A DNA stretch of 62,842 bases from positions 1 to 62,842 of the forward strand of contig NZ_BCWN01000021.1 of NCBI RefSeq assembly GCF_001592225.1, in the 5' to 3' direction. The notes under the pieces are model-generated. The model worked only from the letters and a program-made list of their open reading frames with translations. It was not told the origin of the DNA and ran no database searches. Positions 10,023-18,535 of this stretch are shown here, piece after piece; the stretch's first letter is position 1, and the number at the start of each line of letters is the position of its first letter. Both the position numbers and the translations under genes were made by a program. This DNA comes from Castellaniella caeni NBRC 101664. Its GTDB lineage: Bacteria; Pseudomonadota; Gammaproteobacteria; Burkholderiales; Burkholderiaceae_B.

Positions 10023-10970
10023 ATGATGGAACAAAGTCTGGACATGGCTTCAGGCGCCCGGCCCCGGTCGGTCGGGTGCCGTGCGCTGGCCTGTTTGGGG
10101 CGGGGCCTGGACACCTGGATGCCCCGGTTGGTGCTGTCGCCCAGTGTCGTGATCATGCTGCTGTTCATCTATGGCTACATGCTGTGGACGGTCGTGTTAT
10201 CCCTGACCCCATCGCGTCTGTTGCCTCGCTATGAGTTCGCCGGCATGGCGCAGTATGTCGCGCTGTTCAGTAATGATCGTTGGTGGCTGGCGCTGAAGAA
10301 CCTCGTGATCTTCGGCAGCCTGTTCGTTGTCTTGTGCCTGGTCGTGGGGCTGTTGCTGGCTGTCTTGCTGGATCAGCGCATTCGCGCGGAGGGCGCCATT
10401 CGCGCCATCTACATGTATCCGATGGCCTTGTCGTTCATCGTGACGGGAACCGCCTGGCGCTGGATGCTGAACCCCGACCTGGGCCTGCAGCATGTGGTGC
10501 GTGGCCTCGGCTGGACTTCGTTTCGCTTTGACTGGCTGGTGGATCCGGATCGGGCGATCTACACCGTCGTGATTGCCGCCGTCTGGCAGTCGTCGGGTTT
10601 TGTGATGGCGCTGTTCCTGGCGGGCCTGCGCGGCATGGACGAATCCATCATCCGGGCGGCTCGGGTCGATGGTGCGTCCATGCCCACCATCTATCGCCGG
10701 ATCATCCTGCCTTGCCTGCGTCCGGTGTTTTTTTCCTCGATCATGATTCTCATGCACATCGCCATCAAGAGCTTCGATCTGGTGGTTGCCCTGACCAACG
10801 GTGGGCCGGGCCTGGCGACGGATCTGCCTGCCGTGTTCATGTATGCCTTTGCCTTCACCCGCAACCAGGTCGGCCTGGGCGCCGCCAGCGCGGTCATGAT
10901 GCTTGCGACGGTGGCGGCGATTCTTGTTCCGCTCATTTATTCTGAACTCCGGAGGCCTGTTCATGGCTGA
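10023..10970 (+). CDS. gtsB: Sugar ABC transporter permease, MalF/UgpA type
   Basis: This inner-membrane permease of about 315 residues has roughly six hydrophobic segments and the cytoplasmic EAA loop MDESIIRAARVDGAS, which docks with the ATPase GtsD. It follows gtsA by 9 bp. Two tandem ATG codons (10023 and 10026) are possible; the second is better spaced from the purine-rich stretch upstream. The 3' end overlaps gtsC by 8 bp. Confidence 0.9.
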   Translation: MMEQSLDMASGARPRSVGCRALACLGRGLDTWMPRLVLSPSVVIMLLFIYGYMLWTVVLSLTPSRLLPRYEFAGMAQYVALFSNDRWWLALKNLVIFGSLFVVLCLVVGLLLAVLLDQRIRAEGAIRAIYMYPMALSFIVTGTAWRWMLNPDLGLQHVVRGLGWTSFRFDWLVDPDRAIYTVVIAAVWQSSGFVMALFLAGLRGMDESIIRAARVDGASMPTIYRRIILPCLRPVFFSSIMILMHIAIKSFDLVVALTNGGPGLATDLPAVFMYAFAFTRNQVGLGAASAVMMLATVAAILVPLIYSELRRPVHG

Positions 10971-11853
10971 TGCCACGCATTCCCTGGCTGGACGTCGGCC
11001 CCGATCGGCCCGCTTGGGGCGTTGGATGATCTATGTCTTGCTGGGCCTGGTGTGCCTGTATTATCTGGCGCCTCTGTACGTGATGGTGGTCACGTCCTTC
11101 AAGAGCCTGGCGGAGATCCGCACCGGCAACCTGCTGGCCCTGCCCTCCGATCCGACCCTGGAACCCTGGGCCAAAGCCTGGTCGTCGGCCTGCACGGGGG
11201 TGCGCTGCCAGGGCTTGCAAGATTATTTCTGGAACTCCGTCCGGTTCGCGGTGCCCGCCGTGCTGATCTCGACGGCCATCGGCGCGCTCAACGGCTACGT
11301 ATTGACCAAGTGGCGTTTCCGCGGCGGTAATCTGTTTTTCGGCATGCTGTTGATCGGCTGCTTCATTCCGTTCCAGGTCATTCTGCTGCCCATGGCCCGT
11401 ACGCTTGGCGCCCTGGGTATTGCCAGCAGCCTGATGGGCCTGGTGTTCGTGCACGTGGTCTACGGCATCGCCTTCACGACGCTGTTCTTTCGCAACTACT
11501 ATGTGGCCATCCCTGACGAGCTGGTCAAGGTGGCCCGTATTGACGGGGCTGGCTTTTGGCGGATTTTTTTCTCGATCATCCTGCCCTTGTCGGGGCCGAT
11601 CATCGTGGTCAGCATCATCTGGCAATTCACCCAGGTCTGGAACGACTTCCTGTTTGGGGTGGTCTTTTCCTCGGGCGAGCGTCAACCGCTGATGGTGGCG
11701 CTGAACAACCTGGTCAATACGTCCACCGGGGTCAAAGAATACAACGTCGATATGGCGGGCGCGATTTTTGCCGCGCTGCCCACTTTGCTGGTGTATGTCG
11801 TCGCCGGAAAATATTTTGTGCGCGGCCTGACCGCCGGCGCCGTCAAGGGTTGA
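10963..11853 (+). CDS. gtsC: Sugar ABC transporter permease, MalG/UgpE type
   Basis: The second permease subunit, 296 residues, has six predicted membrane segments and the EAA loop IPDELVKVARIDGAGFWRIF. The ATG at 10963 follows a GGAGG inside the end of gtsB and starts just before the first hydrophobic helix. It pairs with GtsB to form the membrane channel. Confidence 0.9.
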   Translation: MADATHSLAGRRPRSARLGRWMIYVLLGLVCLYYLAPLYVMVVTSFKSLAEIRTGNLLALPSDPTLEPWAKAWSSACTGVRCQGLQDYFWNSVRFAVPAVLISTAIGALNGYVLTKWRFRGGNLFFGMLLIGCFIPFQVILLPMARTLGALGIASSLMGLVFVHVVYGIAFTTLFFRNYYVAIPDELVKVARIDGAGFWRIFFSIILPLSGPIIVVSIIWQFTQVWNDFLFGVVFSSGERQPLMVALNNLVNTSTGVKEYNVDMAGAIFAALPTLLVYVVAGKYFVRGLTAGAVKG

Positions 11854-11879
11854 GGCCCGCTTCAAAAGGGAGACTCAGT

Positions 11880-12983
11880 GTGGGTTCTTTATCCATTCGC
11901 AATGTACGCAAGGTCTATCACGGTAATGAAATCCTGAAAGGCATCAATCTGGATGTCCAGGATGGAGAATTCCTGATCCTGGTGGGGCCGTCCGGATGCG
12001 GCAAGTCGACGTTGCTGTCCATGATCGCCGGGCTGGATCCGGTGGATGAGGGCGAGATTTTGATTGGCGGCCGCCGGGTCAATGATCTCGGGCCCAAGGA
12101 TCGTGACATCGCCATGATGTTCCAGTCCTATGCCTTGTATCCCAACATGTCGGTGGCCCGCAATATTTCCTTTGGCCTGGAGATCCGCAAGGTGCCGCGC
12201 CCCGAACGCGAGCGCATTGTGCTGGACGTGGCGCGGATCCTCCAGATCGACCATCTCCTGGATCGCCGCCCCTCGCAGCTGTCCGGCGGGCAGCGGCAGC
12301 GGGTGGCCATGGGCCGCGCCATCGCCCGGGCGCCAAGTCTGTTCCTGTTTGACGAACCCCTGTCCAACCTGGACGCGCGCCTGCGTATTGAGATGCGGCT
12401 TGAAATCAAGCGTCTGCACCAGCGCATGGGCACCACGATCATCTATGTGACGCACGACCAGATCGAAGCCATGACGCTGGGCGATAAAATCGCCGTCATG
12501 AAAGGCGGAGAGGTGCAGCAGTTCGGCACACCGCAGGACATCTATGACAACCCCGCCAATCGTTTTGTGGCGGAATTCATGGGATCACCCACTATGAACT
12601 TCATCGACACCCGGCTCGAGGCGCGGGGAGGGCGGCTGGGCGTGCGTCTGGATGCCGACGGCAGTGGCTACTGGATGCCCGTGGCCGGGCAGGCCCAGGC
12701 GCTGCTTGCGTCCCGGGCAGGACAGCCCATCCAGTTGGGTATCCGGCCTGAACAGATCACCCATGCCCGCCAGGAAGACCCTGATTCGGTGGCTCGCCTG
12801 CGCGTCGTGCTGACCGAGCCCACGGGGCCCGACACGATGGTTTTGGTGTCACTCAATGGGCGCGACGTCACTTGCCGGGTGCACCCGGATCATGCTGTTT
12901 CGCCGGGCGCTTCCATGGCACTGCAGTTTGATCTGTCCAAGGCCGTCTATTTTGACCAGGCCAGCGGGCTGCGGGTAGCATGA
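11880..12983 (+). CDS. gtsD: Sugar ABC transporter ATP-binding protein, MalK/UgpC type
   Basis: This 367-residue ATPase powers the sugar importer. It has a Walker A motif GPSGCGKST at residues 36-44, the signature LSGGQRQR, Walker B LFLFDEPLSNLDAR, and a C-terminal OB-fold regulatory domain typical of MalK-like proteins. The start is GTG at 11880 with a purine-rich AAAAGGGAGA just upstream, chosen because the domain begins immediately after it. Its stop codon overlaps the start of the next gene as ATGA. Confidence 0.92.
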   Translation: MGSLSIRNVRKVYHGNEILKGINLDVQDGEFLILVGPSGCGKSTLLSMIAGLDPVDEGEILIGGRRVNDLGPKDRDIAMMFQSYALYPNMSVARNISFGLEIRKVPRPERERIVLDVARILQIDHLLDRRPSQLSGGQRQRVAMGRAIARAPSLFLFDEPLSNLDARLRIEMRLEIKRLHQRMGTTIIYVTHDQIEAMTLGDKIAVMKGGEVQQFGTPQDIYDNPANRFVAEFMGSPTMNFIDTRLEARGGRLGVRLDADGSGYWMPVAGQAQALLASRAGQPIQLGIRPEQITHARQEDPDSVARLRVVLTEPTGPDTMVLVSLNGRDVTCRVHPDHAVSPGASMALQFDLSKAVYFDQASGLRVA

Positions 12984-14833
12984 GCGACGCGGGCCAGATC
13001 GGCGACGAGTCGCCCGAAGCCGACGCACCACATCCCGGCGGCCCCCGCCTGCTGGCCGATGTGGGGGTGACCCACGCCCGGTTCGCGCTGGAATCCGCCC
13101 CTTTGAGGCTGGAACAATCCGCCACGCTGAACTGCCGTGACTACGACAGCCTGCCAGCAGTCGTGACGGCCTACCTGGAGGGCATCCAGGGAGAGCGGCC
13201 CCGCCATGCCGTCATCGCCATCGCCAACCCTGTGCAAGGCGACGAGGTGCGCATGACGAACCGGGATTGGCGGTTTTCCATTGAGGCAACCCGTCGGACG
13301 CTGGGCCTGGACATACTGCTGGTGGTCAACGATTTCACCGCCATGGCCATGTCCTTGCCTCGTCTGGGGCGGGCCGATCGGTTGCGGATTGGCACGGGCG
13401 GCGAGCCGCAGCCGGGCGTGATCGGGTTGATCGGGCCGGGATCCGGACTGGGCGTGTCGGGCCTGATTCCGGCGGCAGATCACTGGGTGACGCTGGGCAG
13501 CGAGGGAGGGCACGTCAGTTTCGCGCCCGGCAATCCCCGCGAACTGGACATCCTGCGACACGCCTGGACCTTATTCGGCCATGTGTCGGCCGAGCGCCTG
13601 TTGTCCGGCCCCGGCCTGGAACTGATCTGGCGCGTGCTGGCGGGCCGGGGGACGCTCGCGGCGTCTGCTCCTGCGGCTGTGGAGATTGTGGCCCAGGCCC
13701 TGGCTGAGCAAGCGCTCGCTGTCGATGTCGTGGACACGTTCTGCGGCATGCTGGGATCGGCGGCGGCCGATCTGGCGCTGACGCTGGGTGCCTCGGGGGG
13801 TATCTATATCGGCGGCGGGCTGGTTCCGCAATTGGGCCGGCGCCTGGCTCAATCGCCGTTCCGGGATCGCTTCGAGGACAAGGGGCGCTTCAGCGACTAC
13901 GTGCGGCGGATTCCGACGTATCTCGTGACCAGCCAGGATCTCAGTCTGAAGGGGGTGTCCGCGATCCTGGATCAGCAGTTGCGCCTGCTGCGCGGGGATA
14001 CCATGTTGCTGGATCGGGTTCGGGGAGCACTGCCGGGCATGAGCCCGGCGGGCCGGAAAGTCGCACAATTGCTGCTGTCGCAACCACACGGGTTCGTGCA
14101 AGATCCAATTGCGACGCTCGCGCGCAACGCGGGGGTCAGCCAGCCGACCGTCATCCGGTTTTGCCGCGCGTTGGGGTTTCCTGGCTTGCTGGATTTCAAG
14201 CGCAAGCTGGCCTCTGGTCTGAGCAGTTCCATTCCCCTGCAGCACAGCCAGGTCAAGGCGGGCGACCGCACGCCCGATCTGTCGGCCAAGGTGCTGGACA
14301 ATACGGCATCGGCCATCCTGCGCCTGCGTGACACCATTGACGCCCAGGCGGTCGGCCGCACCATCCGTCTGCTGCGGGCCGCGCAGCGAATTGAGATCTT
14401 CGGTGCGGGCGGTGCCGGGGTGGCCGGCCTCGACGGGCAGGATGCGTTCCTGCATCTGGGGATTCCAGCCGCCGTTTACCCTAGCGCCCGGCTGGAGCAG
14501 GCCGCCGCCCGATCCCTGGACGCGCAGGCCGTGGTGGTGGCCGTTTCAGAAACTGGCAGCCAGCCAGAACTGCTGTCGGCTGTGGCAACGGCGCGCGGCC
14601 GGGGGGTGCCGGTGGTCGCCGTGACGCGGGCGGATTCTCCATTGGCGCAAAACGCCGACATCTGCCTGGCGGTTGATTCTGTCGAGAACGATGCGGCCCA
14701 GCGAACCATGGTGTCGCGAATCCTGCAGTTGCTGATGCTGGATGTGATGGCGGTCGGGGTCGCCATGGCGGCTCGCCGACCTGAACCCAGGTTGGGCGTC
14801 GCGGGGCCGGAGCATGATCCGCATCCCGGCTAA
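12980..14833 (+). CDS. Glucokinase-HexR fusion protein with altered active sites
   Basis: A 617-residue fusion of a Glk domain (about 24-335) and an RpiR/HexR regulator (about 340-605). Such fusions are known in Burkholderia. Here the kinase phosphate motif, normally DxGGTNxR, reads DVGVTHAR (V30, H32), while VVNDFTAMA, GPGSGLGVS and SEGGH remain. In the regulator the helix-turn-helix is intact (VSQPTVIRFCRALGF), but the SIS sugar-phosphate site is changed: GAGGAG at 475-480 instead of G-x-G-N-S-x, and DGQDAF at 485-490 instead of DAxxKF. It is translationally coupled to gtsD. Intact standalone Glk and HexR are also present, so this copy may have become a dedicated regulator or be decaying; activity cannot be judged from sequence. 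Confidence 0.85.
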   Translation: MSDAGQIGDESPEADAPHPGGPRLLADVGVTHARFALESAPLRLEQSATLNCRDYDSLPAVVTAYLEGIQGERPRHAVIAIANPVQGDEVRMTNRDWRFSIEATRRTLGLDILLVVNDFTAMAMSLPRLGRADRLRIGTGGEPQPGVIGLIGPGSGLGVSGLIPAADHWVTLGSEGGHVSFAPGNPRELDILRHAWTLFGHVSAERLLSGPGLELIWRVLAGRGTLAASAPAAVEIVAQALAEQALAVDVVDTFCGMLGSAAADLALTLGASGGIYIGGGLVPQLGRRLAQSPFRDRFEDKGRFSDYVRRIPTYLVTSQDLSLKGVSAILDQQLRLLRGDTMLLDRVRGALPGMSPAGRKVAQLLLSQPHGFVQDPIATLARNAGVSQPTVIRFCRALGFPGLLDFKRKLASGLSSSIPLQHSQVKAGDRTPDLSAKVLDNTASAILRLRDTIDAQAVGRTIRLLRAAQRIEIFGAGGAGVAGLDGQDAFLHLGIPAAVYPSARLEQAAARSLDAQAVVVAVSETGSQPELLSAVATARGRGVPVVAVTRADSPLAQNADICLAVDSVENDAAQRTMVSRILQLLMLDVMAVGVAMAARRPEPRLGVAGPEHDPHPG

Positions 14834-14869
14834 AATCTTCTGCTGATCTTCCGTCCGCAGAGGCCATTC

Positions 14870-15361
14870 ATGACGCAGCGTTTTCCCTTTCGCATTGGCC
14901 AAGGCCACGATTTGCACGTGCTGGTGGCAGGACGCCCGCTCATCATCGGGGGGGTGCGCATCCCCTACGAGCGGGGGCTGGCCGGGCACTCGGATGCCGA
15001 CGTGCTGCTGCATGCGGTGACGGATGCCGTGCTGGGGGCGGCGGGGCTGGGCGACATCGGCCGCCATTTTTCCGACCGCGACCCGCGCTGGGCGGGGGCC
15101 GACAGCCGCCTGTTCTTGCGGGAAGCGGCCCGGCTGGCCCGCGAGGCGGGCTGGGGCGTGGTCAACGTGGATGCCACCGTGCACGCCCAGGCGCCCAAGA
15201 TCGGCCCGCATGCGGCGGCCATGTCAACCTGCATCGCGCAAGAACTGGGCATCGAGGCCTGCGACGTGAACGTCAAGGCCAAGACCAACGAAGGGCTGGG
15301 TTATCTGGGCCGCGGCGAAGGCATTGCCGCCAGTGCCGTGGCCCTGCTGGCCCGCGTGTAA
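14870..15361 (+). CDS. ispF: 2-C-methyl-D-erythritol 2,4-cyclodiphosphate synthase
   Basis: IspF cyclises the CDP-methylerythritol phosphate made downstream of IspD. The 163-residue product shows GQGHDLH with the zinc-binding Asp and His, [11 protein letters not shown], and the C-terminal [16 protein letters not shown] stretch, all typical. It is separated from ispD by the whole sugar module, which is unusual since the two are normally neighbours. It ends before a convergent peroxiredoxin gene. Confidence 0.95.
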   Translation: MTQRFPFRIGQGHDLHVLVAGRPLIIGGVRIPYERGLAGHSDADVLLHAVTDAVLGAAGLGDIGRHFSDRDPRWAGADSRLFLREAARLAREAGWGVVNVDATVHAQAPKIGPHAAAMSTCIAQELGIEACDVNVKAKTNEGLGYLGRGEGIAASAVALLARV

Positions 15362-15503
15362 ACCCGCCTGTGCCCTTGCATGTCCCTTGCCTATACCTCG
15401 CCGTCGGCACCCTGCCTGGCCTGGGCTGCCATGATGCGGCAGGCGCCGCCCGCTGAAGGCCGCGGGCGAAGGGCGCGCAGGGCGCGGGCCTGAAGGTTCG
15501 GGC

Positions 15504-16052
15504 CTAAAGCGTTGCGCCGCCGATGGCCCGGTTGCAGGCGCACAGGCCTTCGGTGAGCAGGCCGTCGAGGATGCGCAGGGTTTCTTCGGGGCTGCGGCCC
15601 ACGTTGACGTTGTTGACCGACACGTGCTGGATGATGTTGTCGGGGTCGACCACGAAGGTCGCGCGCAGGGCGACGCCTTCGGTTTTTTCGCGGATGCCCA
15701 GCTGGTCGATGAGCGCGCCGTTGGTGTCGCTGAACTGATAATGGTTGAGCTTGCTGAGTTCGGCGTTTTCGCGGCGCCAGGCGAGCTTGACGTATTCGTT
15801 GTCGCTCGACCCGCCCATGAGCACGGCATCGCGCGTGTCGAATTCATCGGCCAGCGCGTTGAAGCCGACGATCTCGGTGGGGCAGACCTGGGTGAAGTCT
15901 TTGGGGTAGAAGTAGATCACCTTCCACTTGCCGGGAAAGGAGGATTCGGTGATGTCTTCAAAGGCGGAAACGCCGTTTTCTTCGGGCTGGTTGAACCCGG
16001 GTTTGACGCCGGTGACGCGAAAGGCCTCGAGCTTGTCGCCTATGGTTTTCAT
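15504..16052 (-). CDS. AhpC-type 2-Cys peroxiredoxin
   Basis: This 182-residue thiol peroxidase reduces hydrogen peroxide and organic hydroperoxides in the cytoplasm. The peroxidatic cysteine is C57 in FTQVCPTEI, and C171 and C173 in LCACNR are the likely resolving cysteines; the CxC end resembles the AhpD- or thioredoxin-linked AhpC group more than E. coli AhpC. No ahpD or ahpF is adjacent. It is a single gene between ispF (convergent) and risS. Confidence 0.88.
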   Translation of the reverse strand: MKTIGDKLEAFRVTGVKPGFNQPEENGVSAFEDITESSFPGKWKVIYFYPKDFTQVCPTEIVGFNALADEFDTRDAVLMGGSSDNEYVKLAWRRENAELSKLNHYQFSDTNGALIDQLGIREKTEGVALRATFVVDPDNIIQHVSVNNVNVGRSPEETLRILDGLLTEGLCACNRAIGGATL

Positions 16053-16162
16053 CGGGGCTCCTGTGTGAGTGGCCGCAAGGGCGATGGGCTCATTCTACGC
16101 TATGGCCCTGACGCCGCCGTCTGGCTGTGCGGCCTCGGGGTGTGGCGCCTGGTGCCGTCGTT

Positions 16163-17554
16163 TCAGGCGGTTTTGTCGGCGGGCGCCTTGGCCTTGGCCT
16201 TGGGGATTTCGATGCGTGCCAGCAGGCCCTGGGTGGGCTGCGAGATGAGCTCGAATTTGCCGCCCACCTGGCCCAGCAGGCGCTCGACGATGGACAAGCC
16301 CAGGCCCGCGCCGCTGACCCCCGTGCGGGCCGATTCGCCGCGCGCGAAGGGGCGCAGCAGGCGCTGGATGTCGGCGTGCGGAATGCCCGCGCCCCGGTCT
16401 TGCACCTCGATGCGCAGCAGGTTGCCCGTCTGGTAGGCGCGCAAGGTGATGTGCGCGCGGTCGTCGCTGGCGCTGCGGCCGTAGCGCCGCGCGTTTTCGA
16501 TCAGGTTGCTGACGATGCGCTTGAGGTCGTTGGCGCTGATGCGTGCCTGCAGGCCGGGCTCGATGCCCGCCTGCAGCTCGCCGCCCAGCGATTCGGTGTG
16601 GCTGCGTTCGCGTTCGAGCAGGTCTTGCAGCACGCGCGAAACGTCGATGCCGGCCTCGGGCACCTGGCCCGCCGGACGGGCGTATTCCATCAGCTGGCCG
16701 ATACTGTGATTGATCTGCGCCAGGTCTTCGTCGATGGCCTGGCGCGCTTCGTCGCTCATGTGGCTCATTTCGATTTCGAGCCGGATGCGCGCCAGCGGCG
16801 TGCGCAGGTCGTGCGAGATGCCGGCCAGCATGATTTCACGATCGGCCTCGTTTTGTCGCAGGTCGCGCGCCATGCGGTTGAAGGCGATGTTCATGTCGCG
16901 GATTTCGATGGGGCCTTTTTCCGGCAGCGGCGTGGGCATCTGGCCGCGTGCCAGCTGCTGCGCCACTTTGGCCAGCTGCGCCAGGGGCAGGTTGATGAAG
17001 CGCACGCTGATGGCGGCCCCGAGCAGGGCCAGCATGAGCGAGGCCGCCACCCAGCCCAGCCATTCGCGGCCCGTGGTCAGGCGCAGCTGGTCGCGGTCGA
17101 AGACCAGCCAGTATTGCGTGTCATCGATGTGAAAGCTGATCCAGATGCCCGGCACCTGATTGACGGCCCACATCATGGCGGTCTGCGAACCCAGGCGGTT
17201 GCGGATTTCCGATGAGACGTTGTCCCAATAGGTGCTGTGCGGCAGGGGTTCGAGCACGTCGGAGGGGTCGCGCGGCTGCACGCGCAGACTTTCCTGCGTG
17301 GCCAGGTCGAGCAGCAGGGCGGGCCGCACCTTGGTCGGCGCATAGACCAGCGCCGAGCGGGTGATGCTGACGGTGGTGGCGATGCGCTGCGCCAGCTGCA
17401 CGGCACGCGGCCCCTCTTCGATGTTGAAGACGATCTGCAGCCACGCCCCCAGGCTGACCAGCATCAGGAATGCGATCAGCAGGAAGGAACGCGTGAACAG
17501 CCCCATGCGCAGACGCGGCAGGATGGCGTGTCGGATGTGCTTGGCAATCGTCAT
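16163..17554 (-). CDS. risS: Sensor histidine kinase, EnvZ/RisS type
   Basis: A 463-residue membrane sensor kinase: a first membrane helix at about 20-42, a periplasmic domain of roughly 120 residues, a second helix at about 166-187, a HAMP domain, then the H-box SHDLRTPLARIR with the phosphorylated His at 248, and an ATPase domain with NLIENARRYG, DRGAGIP and GAGLGLSIV. It lies 128 bp downstream of its response regulator on the same strand, as risA-risS do in Bordetella. The reading frame is complete, unlike the disrupted risS known from B. pertussis. The signal sensed is unknown. Confidence 0.9.
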   Translation of the reverse strand: MTIAKHIRHAILPRLRMGLFTRSFLLIAFLMLVSLGAWLQIVFNIEEGPRAVQLAQRIATTVSITRSALVYAPTKVRPALLLDLATQESLRVQPRDPSDVLEPLPHSTYWDNVSSEIRNRLGSQTAMMWAVNQVPGIWISFHIDDTQYWLVFDRDQLRLTTGREWLGWVAASLMLALLGAAISVRFINLPLAQLAKVAQQLARGQMPTPLPEKGPIEIRDMNIAFNRMARDLRQNEADREIMLAGISHDLRTPLARIRLEIEMSHMSDEARQAIDEDLAQINHSIGQLMEYARPAGQVPEAGIDVSRVLQDLLERERSHTESLGGELQAGIEPGLQARISANDLKRIVSNLIENARRYGRSASDDRAHITLRAYQTGNLLRIEVQDRGAGIPHADIQRLLRPFARGESARTGVSGAGLGLSIVERLLGQVGGKFELISQPTQGLLARIEIPKAKAKAPADKTA

Positions 17555-17682
17555 GACGGTGGATGGCGGCGCGAGGTGCTCTGGGTAAAGAGCACGGGCG
17601 GCTGGTCAGCCGGGTGGCGGACACGACGCCCGCGCCAGGAGAGGCGGGGCCTCTGGCTGGCGCGCGGGCGCGGGCAGTGGTC

Positions 17683-18417
17683 TCATTGCCCGCCGTCGGG
17701 GACGAAGACGTAGCCCAGCCCCCAGACGGTCTGGATGAAGACGGGCTTGGACGGGTTGGGTTCGATCAGCTTGCGCAGGCGCGAAATCTGTACGTCGAGG
17801 CTGCGGTCGAAGGCTTCGTATTCGCGGCCACGGGCGAGTTCCATGAGCTTGTCGCGCGACAGCGGCACCTTGGGGTGCCGGGCGAAAACCTTGAGCACGG
17901 AGAATTCGCCCGTGGTGATGGCCACGGATTCGCCGCTTTTCGTCAGCGTGCGGGTGGACAGGTTGAGCACGTAGGGGCCGAACTCGACCGATTCGTTTTC
18001 CTGGCTGGGGGCGCCCGGGTGTTCTTCGGTGCCGCGGCGGCGCAAAATGGCGTTGACCCGCGCCAGCAGCTCGCGCGGGTTGAAGGGTTTGGTGAGGTAG
18101 TCGTCGGCGCCCATTTCAAGGCCCACGATGCGGTCGATTTCCTCGGCCTTGGCGGTGAGCATGATGATGGGGGTGTTATCGTGGTTGCCGCGCAGGCGGC
18201 GGCAGATGGACAGGCCATCTTCGCCGGGCAGCATCAGGTCGAGCACCAGCAGGTCGAAGTGTTCGCGCTGCCAGAGTTTGCCCATCTCTTTCGCGTCTTC
18301 AGCGACATAGACATTGAAGCCCTGCTCGGATAGATATCGGCGCAGCAGGTCGCGCAGCCTGGGGTCGTCATCGACGATCAGGATTTTGCGGGTGAGGGTC
18401 TGGGTATGTGTGTTCAT
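17683..18417 (-). CDS. risA: Response regulator, OmpR/RisA type
   Basis: A 244-residue two-component response regulator with an N-terminal receiver domain (acidic pocket DDD near residue 16, phosphorylated Asp in LLVLDLMLPGEDG, conserved lysine in LTAKAE) and a C-terminal winged-helix DNA-binding domain ending in VWGLGYVF. The start at 18417 gives the same length as I recall for Bordetella RisA; a longer frame from 18450 is unlikely. It precedes risS on the minus strand and is divergent from tsaB-rimI. Confidence 0.92.
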   Translation of the reverse strand: MNTHTQTLTRKILIVDDDPRLRDLLRRYLSEQGFNVYVAEDAKEMGKLWQREHFDLLVLDLMLPGEDGLSICRRLRGNHDNTPIIMLTAKAEEIDRIVGLEMGADDYLTKPFNPRELLARVNAILRRRGTEEHPGAPSQENESVEFGPYVLNLSTRTLTKSGESVAITTGEFSVLKVFARHPKVPLSRDKLMELARGREYEAFDRSLDVQISRLRKLIEPNPSKPVFIQTVWGLGYVFVPDGGQ

Positions 18418-18535
18418 GGGGAAAATGTAACAGGGTCGAGAAAACGGCACCAGCGCTTATCACAAGAAATTACACAATAAGCGTTTCGTTGTCGCGTGTA
18501 TCGCTGTCAGTGTCCTCCATTAAAATGCGGTTGCC

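Noticed and set aside
16163-17554. Broken risS as in B. pertussis
   Set aside because: The frame is continuous and all kinase motifs are present.
18489-18526. Sigma-70 promoter for tsaB-rimI (TTGTCG and TAAAAT)
   Set aside because: The spacing of the two elements is too long (26 bases) for a normal promoter.
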